Shown here: piece by piece, positions 50,736-61,080 of the stretch
How positions within the stretch are numbered: the first letter of the stretch is position 1
How the letters are laid out: every line of letters begins with the position of its first letter
NCBI RefSeq assembly: GCF_051622035.1
Contig: NC_135361.1
Coordinates: forward strand, 29,443,205-29,507,204
Source: Arctopsyche grandis
Taxonomy: Eukaryota > Arthropoda > Insecta > Trichoptera > Hydropsychidae
Direction of reading: 5' to 3'
DNA: 64,000 bases
Program-made: the position numbers and the translations under genes
The notes under the pieces: generated by a model
Databases searched by the model: none
The model's input: the letters and a program-made list of their open reading frames with translations, nothing else
Told to the model about the DNA's origin: nothing

Positions 50736-51285
50736 TTGAAGTTTGGGCCATTGTGGCATTACAGGAATCCTTAATGCGCCACAATGGTCGAACATATAAA
50801 AGAGAAGCGAAAAAAATTATACAGCCAAAAATACATTAATAAATAATCATTCAAAACAATAGCTTTAATAATAGTAGATACAGTAAAAAAATCAAATAAA
50901 CAGAATACTTAGTAGGGAATGTCTTTCATTTACAGCCAGCGCCAATATATAAGAACCAGCCGTAAATACAAAGTATCCCTGCGAGATCCCAATGGAAGAT
51001 AAAAATTCCACATCACATACAATTATAAAAATATGGATGAGCGCAGGCTACCAGAAAGATAGGTTTAAATAGTATCCAATAATCAACACACACTAGGGTA
51101 GAAATTAGGTTCATTTAGGTTCAGCAGCAACGATTTCATTGAGAAGTCAGATAGCTCTTGGAGTAGAAGCCATCCGATAAAGTACTGTGCGGACAGGAGG
51201 TACAACTATCAAATGATGATGTCTACCACGTACATAATTATTAGGGACATAAAGTCCTTACTATTCCAGCAACGACGGTATATAT
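50735..51285 (-). mobile_element. LINE family B fragment (-) with terminal stem-loop
   Basis: The stem-loop GGCCATTGTGGC...GCGCCACAATGGTC (about 50748-50790) lies next to an ATTTATTTATT tail. The 3' UTR and decayed C-terminal RT coding (read on the minus strand, with VPPVRTVLYRMA and PRAI) follow to 51285. Confidence 0.78.
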
Positions 51286-51394
51286 ACAATCAGAATCAGA
51301 TAGAATATCCCTGCGTATTGTTATATCTACATAAGTCTTTATTTGTTTTATGTATTCTACTCCCACGACCTTTAAATCAATCTGCGAGACGAAT

Positions 51395-51775
51395 TATGTT
51401 TCCCCCAAAAATATCAAAGCCCTTCTTAAGCCTGCACAACAAATTGCGTGCATCTACTCAGCCATTTCTCGATACATTCAAGACACATATGTTAACACTA
51501 AAAATATCGTTTTTCAACTAACTTTATCGCTTTTCTGCATTATTCTCACACAACGAATTGCGTGAAATCTACCCTCAAGGGATACATATGCAAACACTAA
51601 AAATATTGTCTTTAATTAGTTTACCAGCATTTTTCACACGACTCGACTCGAATCGTATTCCCTCAAAAACCCTTTTAAAGCTGCGTAACTAATTGTGTGA
51701 AAACCATTTCTCGATACACTCAAGGGTCAAAGTATTAAAGTCTTAAGATATTGTTTTACTTAACTCGAGTTCCCC
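51395..51775 (+). repeat. Degenerate tandem repeat, about three units of 120-150 bp
   Basis: Each unit carries variants of CCCTCAAAAA, 'ctgc.taactaattg.gtga', 'atttctcgatac..tcaag' and 'aacactaaaaatat.gt'. Short frames here are incidental. Confidence 0.6.
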
Positions 51776-51808
51776 CCTATTTTATCACGAACTATGATTG
51801 GTCCAAAT

Positions 51809-52140
51809 TGTTACGTTTATTAAATATATACTGATGTTAAACATATGGAAGATCACTTGCGATCGAACCGTCTGACTTACAACCGAACCGTCTCTTACTA
51901 ATCACTGACTAACAATTGAACCGTCTAACTAGTGACTCGCGATTAGACGACTTAACTAGTAAACAACTAACTAGTAACGTGTAATACTAACTAATCTCGT
52001 GTATACTTAATACTATTAAAGAAGATAATCATCTTATAAAATAAAGTGAGTTTTATTTACGGAGTAGCGTTCCGCAAAAACGCTTGGTGGCAGCGGAAAT
52101 ATTAATAACAACAAAATACACATCACCCACGAATGTAACA
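51809..52140 (+). mobile_element. LTR-like segment with primer-binding-site-like motif
   Basis: The block starts TGTTACGTTTATTAAATA. AATAAAGTGAGTTTTATTTACGG is a plausible R/polyadenylation region. TGGTGGCAGCGG at about 52085 resembles a tRNA primer-binding site just after an LTR. The inverted hexamers TGTTAC and GTAACA mark the outer limits, but no target duplication is seen. Internal AACCGTCT..ACTA repeats occur at 51865-51960. It lies 137 bp upstream of the composite gene start. Confidence 0.4.
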
Positions 52141-52276
52141 GTATATACATGCATACATTAGCAGATAACCCATAACCTTAAACAACATGGCATAGACATG
52201 TGATAACTTTGAGGAAAATACAGTACCCGTATATGTCTTGACTTAACAATACGCAGGCACAAATGTACTTATAATA

Positions 52277-54011
52277 ATGTATCAACCGAAAATCATTTCA
52301 CTGTTCATCTTTTCAACGACTACGATCTTTGTACTATCTGTCGGTGAGTATCAGCTAAATTTTACATATCATATTTTAGACTTTATTCGACGAATCCGTT
52401 TCTATTTGTGTATTGTATCTTTGATTAGATCTGAACTGCCAAACTCCTGATGATTTGCCAGGATTGTGTGTTTTGGACGTGGGATGTCCCCCATTAATGA
52501 AAATCAAAAATAACAAAGCCAGATCTCGAAACGATACTATTTTTTTCGCTCAGTCGTATTGTGGAAGTTTCGAGACGCACTTGAAAGTATGTTGTGATGT
52601 CAAAAAGACTAGTGAGTGCAATTTAAATCACAATAATAATATGTAGAATATGTATGTTATATCACTTCAATTCACTGTTCTGGATCGACTATTGAATATA
52701 TGTATGTAAGTTGTCTCAATTGATTTCCGTAACAATCGGTTTTAAACGGAAAAGTCTATTAATACTTATGTATATATGTATTTAGTTTCAAAAACTTTTC
52801 ATTTTGTTGTTCCTAATAATGTAATGCTATGTATAAGTATGCTACTAATTATTCTAGGCATAGCAAGCATAGCAAGCATAGCAAGCATAGCAAGCATAGC
52901 AAGCATAGCAAGCATAGCAAGCATAGCAAGCATAGCAAGCATAGCAAGCATAGCAAGCATAGCAAGCATAGCAAGCATAGCAAGCATAGCAAGCATAGCA
53001 AGCATAGCAAGCATAGCAAGCATAGCAAGCATAGCAAGCATAGCAAGCATAGCAAGCATAGCAAGCATAGCAAGCATAGCAAGCATAGCAAGCATAGCAA
53101 GCATAGCAAGCATAGCAAGCATAGCAAGCATAGCAAGCATAGCAAGCATAGCAAGCATAGCAAGCATAGCAAGCATAGCAAGCATAGCAAGCATAGCAAG
53201 CATAGCAAGCATAGCAAGCATAGCAAGCATAGCAAGCATAGCAAGAATAGCAAGCATAGCAAGCATAGCAAGAATAGCAAGCATAGCAAGATAAAACTAG
53301 ATTGAATTTAAACGTTTTTTCCTGTTGGCTAATATTCACAGCTGACTAATAAGTATCTCGTATTTTTTGCTCCACTGGAAACACCAAAAATTTATAGACT
53401 TTTAAATTGTCTACTATTATAATTACATTCATCTAAATTTTGTATATATAAGCAACGCGGTTTTTTTTTATTGTTGATCATCAGGGTCTCTAGAAATGAC
53501 AAGCACAAGTCGTTTAAGAAATAAATATACAACCTAAAAATCAAGATTTCCCAAAAATATGCTACAATCCAACTTATATTTATCTTTAATCAAAAATATT
53601 CCATTACGAATGGTTTTTTATATGAAAAGTTTATTTATGAAGACTTTTCAAAACAGGTTTCCAAAATTTCTAATTTTGAATAACGGATTTTCGGGAAATC
53701 TTTGGAAACCTACTGAATGACAGCAATGAATACTCTTAGAATTTGTGGTCTTGTTATAAATCGACGTTTCCAAGCCCTACATATTGTCAATTTATCTCAT
53801 AAAGGTGGATGTCCAAGCATTTTGGAACCTACAGTAAGTTTAGAATGTCATTACGGAGGGCAACAGATTTCGTGTAGTGAACTGATGGTTTTTGATACAT
53901 TAGTATATCCAACTTGTATGGAACGCTACGAACCATATAAACAGAATGCTTTGAATCCTCTGCGTTGCATTAATGGTAATTGGAATAAGCCCGTGCCAAA
54001 ATGTGTCCTCA
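52277..54011 (+). CDS. Clip domain and CCP/Wonton-like exons (secreted half)
   Basis: Exon 1 encodes the secretion signal (hydrophobic ISLFIFSTTTIFVLS) and ends in phase 1. Exon 2 is the whole clip domain: NCQTPDDLPGLC, VGC, SYCG and VCC. Exon 3 encodes a six-cysteine module (GCPSILEP, SLECHYGG, ISCSE, PTCMERYEP, LRCINGNW, PKC), most like the CCP/Wonton unit that precedes the protease domain in insect modular serine proteases. All three internal boundaries are phase 1, as in shuffled extracellular modules. If the exon 3 donor (CTCA|GTGAGT) is ignored, the frame stops at 54082. Confidence 0.8.
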
Positions 54012-57000
54012 GTGAGTATTCAATAATCGCCGAAATTATTCTATATCATCAATTTTTAATATTATTAATGTACCTTGCGTAATCCTTTACAGCCTGCTTG
54101 GATGGCTGGGATTGCAATGCTTACCTGGTCATTGGAAGCCTAAGGTATTTGTTATTATTTCATATTTGCTAACATTCAGTATTTTTTCAAAACATTGACT
54201 CAATATGGATTATAAAGATTATTAAAGAATACCTGGATTTTTCATAATTTAGTTCTATATAAATGATAAGGTGACCTTTCAATTGAGTTTTAGCTTTACT
54301 TAAACTGTGGTTATTTATTAATAGTGATTTGCATAACGTCTCCAAAACTGACATGTCTTAAAAATGAATGTATGTACATATGTAGATATCGAGTCAACAA
54401 ACAAAAGCTGTCAACTCATTGCAAATCATTAAATAGCGCCTTCAATTCTAACGGCAAAGAAGCTGTCGTTGATAATAAAGAAAATATTAATTCGAAGACC
54501 ATTCAAGACGTATTACATTTTTTGCATACAGGCAAAACTTACGGTGAGACAATTTTATTCAAGATAGTTTCATGATAATAGACTAATTTATAAGCCATTT
54601 TTAAAATTTCAGACTGGACGTCAGATCAGTATTCTGACGTCATGAGTTTATCTAGATCTTTAGAATCGAAGTATATAGAAGAAAATTGTATTAAATCATT
54701 TAGAAGCCACTTGAACGAAAACAACTATGTAAGACTATTGCGAATGTTAAACGAATCAAAAGACCAAATTTTGATGAAAGAAGTCCATGTTTATATTGCT
54801 AAAAATTTTAATAAAGTACGTCATCTTATATTTGATAATATGATCTATTTTAATTTGATTAAATACCCATTGTTTTGGAAATAGATTGCAATTGGAATGG
54901 AGTGGCTGGAACTGAATGCTACAGCTATTTCTGCAGCTCTACAATCAAACAAGCTAATCGCCAACTCTGAAGAGATTGTATTTGAAGGACTCAAAAGATG
55001 GAGCAAACACGATTGGCTGAATCGAAATAATCACTTTGTAGATCTTATGCAATATATAAGATTGAACGAGTTGTCTCGAGAAGTATTATATTTTTGTTTA
55101 TATAAAGTTCTATGTTGAACAACGGATCTTAATCTTTTCGAATGTGATAATCTCAGTTTTTAGTAAAGAATGTCAGTTTAATTTGCGATCAAACCAAACC
55201 GACCACCCGTTGTTACGACTTGGTTTTACCTGCTATAAATCGGAAGTTGCAAAAAGATCCCCCGATTTTTATAGTAAAATTTGGGGTAGTGAGTAAAGCA
55301 CATACACAAATTGAACATATGTATAAATTTCAATAATCAATCAACATCAAAAAATAATTTTTAGTTCAGTATTAGTATTGTGATTCATAAATCTAGCTCA
55401 TCATCGGAGATATTTTTCAATGATATTGACCTGAAAACAACTGTTCCCGAGCTTTGCAATAGGAAAATTTACTTTTTCGGCGGTAGAACGGATACATTAA
55501 AAGTTGCGGATGATGTGAGTTTACATAATTAGCGAAAATATTATTGAATGTGTCAATTTATAAAAAAAACATTTAATAATATTATCGATGCAGGTGTGGT
55601 CTTTGGATCTTGAAAAAAACCAATCGACCAAATTATCACCGTTGAAGAACAGACGAGAATCGTCACAAGCAGTTTGTATTGATGGGATGATATACGTTAG
55701 TGGTGGTACTGATATCAAGACAGTATGCAATACACTTGAGCGGTGAATTTAACATATAAAAGTCATGTATAAGGTTTGCAAATCAGTATGAAATATATTT
55801 TTATATTCTGATACTTCCTTTAGGTATGATCCTGTCGCAAAAACTTGGAATTTCATGGCCACAATGCCAACAAAGCGCGAAGAACATTTGGCGATAGTCT
55901 ATGAAGGCAAAATGTACCTTATTGGGGGACGAGAAAATAGGAAAGTCTTGGATTCAGTGGACATTTATGATCCGGAACTTGACAAGTGGACTTCCGGTCC
56001 AGTGATGAAAGTCCCTCGTTATAAACTAGTTGTAAGTTTCTATCAATACATTAATAGATTCGCGCATTATTAAGATTGTGTCTTCGATCAATGCGTTCTG
56101 CCAGTTATGACGTATGGATGTGAAACTTGGACAATAAGATGCTACAAAAAGTCCAATGCACTCAATGAAGTATAGAACATCGTAAGCTCGGCATAACGAG
56201 GAAAGACAGGAAACGAAACACGTGGGTGAGAAGTATGACAAGGGTAGTAGACGTAGTGGATAGAGTAAAGAGATTAAAATGGCAATAAATGTGGCTAGAA
56301 GAATGGACCAACGGTGGACAAAAGAAGTGCTTGAATGGTACCCGAGAGAATGCAAAAGGGTAAAAGGAAGACCATAGGGGAGATGGGTAGAAGAAATAAG
56401 GAAAATTTATGGGGTGAGATGGATGGGAGTTGCACAAAATGGAGGCGACTGCAAGCGTGTTGGAGAGGCCTTCATCCAGAAGTGGATAGTGAGCGGCTGT
56501 AGATGATGATTTCGATAAGTTTCAATTATTTAAAGCATATATAATCATTAACGAGTAAAATCTTACGATAAACAGTTGTTTGGGCATAAAGATTATGTTT
56601 AAACGTTGTATCACTTAATTTGTGAACCAAATATGTACAAACATCTGTTGCAGGGTACAGTTTTGGGTAAACAACTATTTGTTTTTGGAGGAATAAAATC
56701 TGGAGGTTCAAATGAACGTTCTGTGGAACGATTGGACTTCGAAACTCACGTGTGGACTAAAATTGGTGAAACACCTATTGAATTTTCAAATGTTATTTCA
56801 TTTGTCAAAGATAATACAATTAATATATATGGTTATTATATCCAACGAGGTGGTTATAGGATGGCAAGTTAGTGGTCATTACTTAAAATTTCAAGCTTGT
56901 TCAAAATTCTTCAATAAACTAGTACAAATATGTATAACTCTTGCAGGGTCGACAAAAATGTACGAGTTTAACCTTGAGACAAACGAATGGAAAAATATTG

Positions 57001-57171
57001 ACACTTTATGGGAAAAGTTATCATTTATAATTTCTGGGGAGAAAATGTGTAATTATGATAGTAAGTAAAATATTTTTATTTAATTCATATAAGTTGTCTC
57101 TTAGATGTTTCAAGCTTTTGTTTTTATTAGGTCGAGACAGGAATACAAACTTCAATGAGCTCTGTTATTAA
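52277..57171 (+). CDS. Composite gene: signal peptide-clip-CCP/Wonton-like-BTB-BACK-Kelch (635 aa)
   Basis: Exons 52277-52343, 52429-52611, 53805-54011, 54093-54144, 54386-54543, 54613-54815, 54885-55082, 55365-55514, 55594-55742, 55824-56031, 56654-56831, 56947-57060 and 57131-57171 join without a phase error. Every intron is GT-AG. Residues 1-22 form a signal peptide. A clip domain follows with cysteines 26, 36, 42, 67, 77 and 78. A six-cysteine domain spans 86-150. BTB runs from about 158 (WDCNAYLVIG), BACK from about 240 to 355, then five Kelch repeats. Clip and CCP/Wonton domains belong to secreted immune proteases; BTB-Kelch proteins are cytosolic Cullin-3 adaptors. No protease domain is present. 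The alternative is two neighbouring genes whose boundary is misread. The domain calls are firm; the fusion is inferred. Confidence 0.6.
52857..53294. repeat. 9-bp minisatellite (AGCATAGCA)n, about 48 units, in intron 2 of the composite gene
   Basis: The array is almost perfect, with a few AGAATAGCA units near its 3' end. Five of six reading frames are open through it, which creates the Ile-Ala-Ser, Ser-Lys-His, Leu-Ala-Met, Cys-Leu-Leu and Ala-Cys-Tyr repeat frames. It lies between the clip exon and the CCP-like exon. Confidence 0.97.
54093..57171 (+). CDS. BTB-BACK-Kelch (KLHL-type) exons (cytosolic half)
   Basis: BTB: exon 4 (CLDGWDCNAYLVIGSLR) plus exon 5 (YRVNKQKLSTHCKSLNSAF...DVLHFLHTGKTY) plus the start of exon 6. 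BACK: exon 6 (LLRMLNESKD...YIAKNFNK) and exon 7 (IAIGMEWLELNA...EEIVFEGLKRWSKHDW). Kelch repeats follow: IYFFGG, IYVSGG, MYLIGG, LFVFGG and INIYGG, each paired with a later Trp (KTW, DKW, HVW, NEW). Exon 4 cannot hold its own start, because a TAA lies in frame at 54080-54082 with no ATG between, so an upstream exon ending in phase 1 is required. The last exon may instead read through to a stop at 57068. Confidence 0.88.
56085..56515 (+). mobile_element. RTE-type LINE 3' fragment (+) in intron 10 of the composite gene
   Basis: Broken frames encode the C-terminal RT tail (GITRKDRKRNTWVRSMTR, WTKEVLEWYPREC, KRVKGRP, GVRWMGVAQNG), ending near GTGGATAGTGAGCGG. It is the best-preserved of the three copies of this fragment (others at 26.9 and 27.3 kb). 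Minus-strand frames here are shadows. Confidence 0.75.
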
Positions 57172-57785
57172 AACAGGATATTTAGGCGAACTTGGACAAC
57201 ATTAAAATACATTATTAATTAAATCTAAGTATTTTTATGAATAACAGAGATTTGAGCTATTATAAAAATAAGAAAAAACCAAAGGAAGTAGATATAAAAT
57301 GTATCTTCTATTTTTAAAATATTGATCGAATTTTTCAACGAAAAGTGATTATAAAATACATTTGTGAACTTACGAATGTATTTTATAATAATTCCTTATA
57401 CATATACCTTTTTAAAGTTGCTTATCAAATACATACATACATAGTTGCTTATAAAATACATATAATGATAATATGAATACTCTCGTAAACAGGCTTTATC
57501 TGATACTAATATGGGACGTTTTATTAATGGGATCTCATAAGTTATATTCAAATATGGATATGTTTTGAGAAATTATATTTTCTAGCAGTTAATTGATTCG
57601 AATATTCAATTATGTACGAGTCGATCAACGATTATAGTCCCTAATGAAAATAAATTAACATATTTTATTGTATATATGTACATATATATTTTCATACACA
57701 TAACATTACTGGAATCTACATACATATGCAGTCGACCGAACTGCCAAAAATTTATAATAAAACGTAAGGGAGGTTTGTAATAAAA
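57172..57785. other. 3' flank of the composite gene, AT-rich
   Basis: No AATAAA of clear position is seen near the stop; ATTATTAATTAAATCTAAG follows. AAAACGTAAGGGAGGTTTGTAA at about 57762 resembles the terminal word of element F. Confidence 0.4.
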
Positions 57786-58170
57786 ATAGCTATATCACAT
57801 ACCATCAAGTATGTATATCATCAAGTTTGCATGATACAATAGACTTGATCATGTATACTTGAAGGTGTGTGGCTTTCAATTGGAATGACATGTGTATTTG
57901 AAAAAACAATCAATTTTCTACACTTCCAAGCTTGTGAATGTATCATGCCTTTTTTAATCAGTTCAGTCCTTTATTATTAAACAGACATGTCACAAAATGT
58001 CTTTTTACAATAAGTTTTTGAAAAAAAAAAGTTCTACTGTCAAAATTGACGTCACTTCAAGTAGAACGGAACGTGTGTGAACTATGTATATGGACATCCT
58101 GCAAATTGGATCAAGCCTCAAGTATCATGCAAACTTGACGAATGACTCGATGGTGTGTGCCAGCTATTAG
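57786..58170. mobile_element. Foldback MITE of about 385 bp
   Basis: The left end (ATAGCTATATCACATACCATC...CAAGTTTGCATGATAC) and right end (AGTATCATGCAAACTTGACG...GATGGTGTGTGCCAGCTATT) are imperfect reverse complements over about 65 bp. The interior is non-coding. No clear target duplication is visible. Confidence 0.7.
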
Positions 58171-59305
58171 ATTTAATCAAATATTGGTATTTCCTGTTGA
58201 ATGAAACAATTATCTCACCCAAGTTTTCATTTCTTCTTCTCCAAAAGGAAACAGAAAACCATTAAAGAAACCCCTTTTGATTATATTGCAAAAAAGACGT
58301 GTTAAGTGACTATGCTTGAAACCAATCACCATTATTAAAAACGAATGAATTTACAAATACAGATAATAGGCGATAAACTTTTGACTCGTGCAAATAAATT
58401 ACATATTTATATTTTATAATCTATGTATATGTGTACATAAATAAATAAATATGGTAAAATATAATAGTATCCAATTTCAGATAACCCGTTAGATCAATAT
58501 CATGGAAAACACTCAATAAATACATCTGTATACACGAGATGTATACAAATATGATAGATAAACATGATGTCAAACTAAATAAAACCGTGTAATAAAGTAT
58601 CCGTGTCCAAAATAAGGTAAAATGTGTTAAGGGAAGCGATTCGATGAAACTTTCAACCAGAATAGAAAGAGTTCAATCAGTTGTTGACAGACGATTTAGC
58701 GTAAAAACTTCCATTGCGAATACAAAACGACATTTTCCCATCTCGCAAACTGAATGACGGCAAGAGGAGGGGCAAGCGCTATGAAATGTATTTCAGTCTA
58801 CGAGCTCGTAAACGCGTCGCAAACTTTGCGCACGCAAGATACATACATTTTTCACCTTGTCTAGAGTGTCTTGTAATGCGATTTCATGTTGATTAAAGTT
58901 ATACAAATATATGTACTACACACCAGGTGGGCGAAAAACTCGACAAGAGTGAAAGCTCTGCTCTCTAGTGTCGGGGTTGCGTGTGCTCAAATTGGGGTTG
59001 AAGAATAAAGCGATTGTTGTGCATGAAAAGGTCGAAAATTTGAAGACTAGAAAACTTCAACAACGAGGAAACCAAAAAAAGAATAGAAATTTTGAAAATT
59101 TGCTCATTTTTCGTTCGATTATTCGCCAAGGTCAAATTTTAATATAAGGTTAATAAAGTATAGACAGAAACTTTGAGTTCATTTTGAAAACACACTTTGA
59201 GTGAAAACTTTATTTTTTTGATATTTCAAATTAATTTTAACAGCATTTATTTTTATTTTGGACACATATACTTCTATAATATCAAGGTAACGATCTTGAT
59301 ATTAT
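58171..59305. other. Intergenic DNA, nothing recognised
   Basis: A less AT-rich patch at 58700-58880 has short frames only. No repeat match was found in the window. Confidence 0.4.
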
Positions 59306-59309
59306 AGAA

Positions 59310-60075
59310 CGAAACTGTTGATCTTGGTATACTGTTTAGGAGTGACTTCAAATTTTTGTCACAAAAGTGCTGTAGGGATACCAAAATGCTTGGATTTGTT
59401 TTGCGCAATTCTCACTACTTCCAAGATCCAAGTATAATGGTGTTACTTTATTGTTCCCTTGTCTGAAGCATACTGGAGTTTGGGTCTGTAATTTGGAGTC
59501 CCACTGAAATTAAATTCTCTCTTGATAGAAAGAGTTCAAAAAAAATTTCTTAGATGCCTTTATATGAAGAAATATAAATATTACCCCTATTTATTTCCCA
59601 CTACCTTTTTACAAGGTATGCTATGCTTTGACTCACTATCTTCGAGAAGAATTATTGCCGTTTCTAAATATTTCTTTGGAGTATTAAAGGGAAGAATCGA
59701 CAACCCTTCGATTTTATTGGAATTTAAATTTTCGGCGCCTGAATACGGTAGAGCTTTGTGTCATCATTTACTTTTCCAACCTATTCCTGCGAAAACGTCT
59801 GCTTTAAATAGCTCGTCTCTTGTAAAGGCTATCCGGTTCCTTAATGTGATTGATGAGCATTTGGACCTGTTCAATTGTCATGTTGATGAGTTGGCTAGGT
59901 TCTTGAGATTCAACACGAGACTATTTGAATGAGATGAATGATTGGAATTTTTATTGTTTTTATTTTGTTATTTTCTTTCTTTTGTTTTGTAAAACTAGTA
60001 TGATGCTTTGGGGGAACCTGTCAGGTCACACTGGTCATTTTATTGTTATTATTATTATAATAAATTAAATAAATA
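59310..60075 (+). mobile_element. Jockey-like LINE family E, 5'-truncated (+)
   Basis: The C-terminal RT region begins in broken frames (LGFVLRNSHYFQDPSIM, SILEFGSVIWSP) and continues in one open frame at 59522-59932 (ERVQKKFLRCLY, SLSSRRIIAVSKYF, LKGRIDNPSILLEF). The 3' UTR ends with GCTTTGGGGGAACCTGTCAGG flanked by weak arms, then ATTATTATTATAATAAATT. A partly overlapping relative lies inverted at 60.77-61.08 kb. Confidence 0.82.
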
Positions 60076-60179
60076 TAAATATATATGTATATAGACATGA
60101 AACAAATGTACATAGATAACTCAAATGCATATAATATTTGGTAAATTTTAATATGTATTTTTCTATTTTTATAGTTTTC

Positions 60180-60560
60180 CTGTTTTTCAAAGAGGAAAAC
60201 ATCAGCGCTTAGTCAGATTCGATTCACTCATCGTAGCAGTCATTTACTGGTGAAATTTTCCCGCGAAAAATCAACAGCCGAATTCATAAACAATCCGATA
60301 GAATAAGCGGCGAAGCTTACCGTCGAAGGTTTTGTCAACACGAGTGCCAATTTGTTTAGAGAGCACTTCAATGTGCGAACCGAAAACACGAGCATTGTTT
60401 ACATATGAATATGGAGCCGAGGGATCGAGCGATTTGAAATTGAAATCCGAGTGCTAAAACGCGAATTTCCCTCAATTCAAACGCGAACAATCGGACACGC
60501 GTTAAATTTTCCGCATCGAGCGGCTAATGCGGACTCAAATTTTACCACAAATATGCGAAT
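60180..60560. other. GC-richer single-copy segment
   Basis: CGCGAAAAATCAACAGCCGA, GCGGCGAAGCTTACCGTCGA and GCATCGAGCGGCTAATGCGG stand out against the AT-rich flanks. There are no recognisable frames. Confidence 0.35.
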
Positions 60561-60611
60561 GCATTCAGTGTATTTGCATACATATGAGTGTATATAGGAT
60601 TGATACTAGCC

Positions 60612-60640
60612 CAGCGTTTCCCAACCGGAGGCACGAAAAA
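60612..60640 (+). repeat. hAT-like terminal repeat relic
   Basis: CAGCGTTTCCCAACCGGAGGC is close to the left end of the hAT element at 22525. No partner end was found. Confidence 0.4.
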
Positions 60641-60769
60641 ATATTAAAATTGTGGAAAAACATTGCGATTTTCATTTATTTTTCTAAGCTTTATATGGGA
60701 CGGTTTACTTTACCTATTCATATTTATTTATTTAATTCATTATTATAATAAATACATTATAAATGGATA

Positions 60770-61080
60770 AAGAATAAAAATAACAAATTAATGAACAATG
60801 TGACTAACAAATTAGCGATCATTAATCTCATTCAAATAGACTCGTGTTCAATCTCATGAAACTGACCATTTCATCAACATGACAAACAAACAGGTCCCAA
60901 TGCTCAAAATATCAAATTAAGGAACTAGAAAGCCTTTACAAGAGACGAGTTATTGAAAGTAGACGTTTTCGCAGCAATAGGTTGGAAAAGTCAACGATGA
61001 CGTAAAACTCTACCGCATACTCGGATACTCAAGCAAACTAGTAAAAATTTCTGGAAAAGTCGATATGAAATATATTAAAT
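60770..61080 (-). mobile_element. LINE family E fragment (-)
   Basis: The reverse complement contains CCAACCTATTGCTGCGAAAA, AATAACTCGTCTCTTGTAAA and GAACACGAGTCTATTTGAAT, matching the end of the RT frame at 59760-59935. Frames are broken. Confidence 0.7.

Noticed and set aside
52857..53294. Possible CRISPR-like array
   Set aside because: The units are contiguous 9-mers without spacers, in an insect genome. It is a minisatellite.
52776..53339. Five long frames of 146-172 codons on both strands (Ile-Ala-Ser, Ser-Lys-His, Leu-Ala-Met, Cys-Leu-Leu, Ala-Cys-Tyr repeats)
   Set aside because: They are translations of the 9-bp minisatellite, which lacks stops in five frames. The array lies within an intron whose flanking exons splice in frame without it.
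54324..54385. Extension of the BTB exon upstream to an ATT/ATG-type start at 54324
   Set aside because: The acceptor at 54385 in phase 2 joins exon 4 to give a continuous BTB core (LVIGSLRYRVNKQKL). The upstream extension has no BTB similarity.
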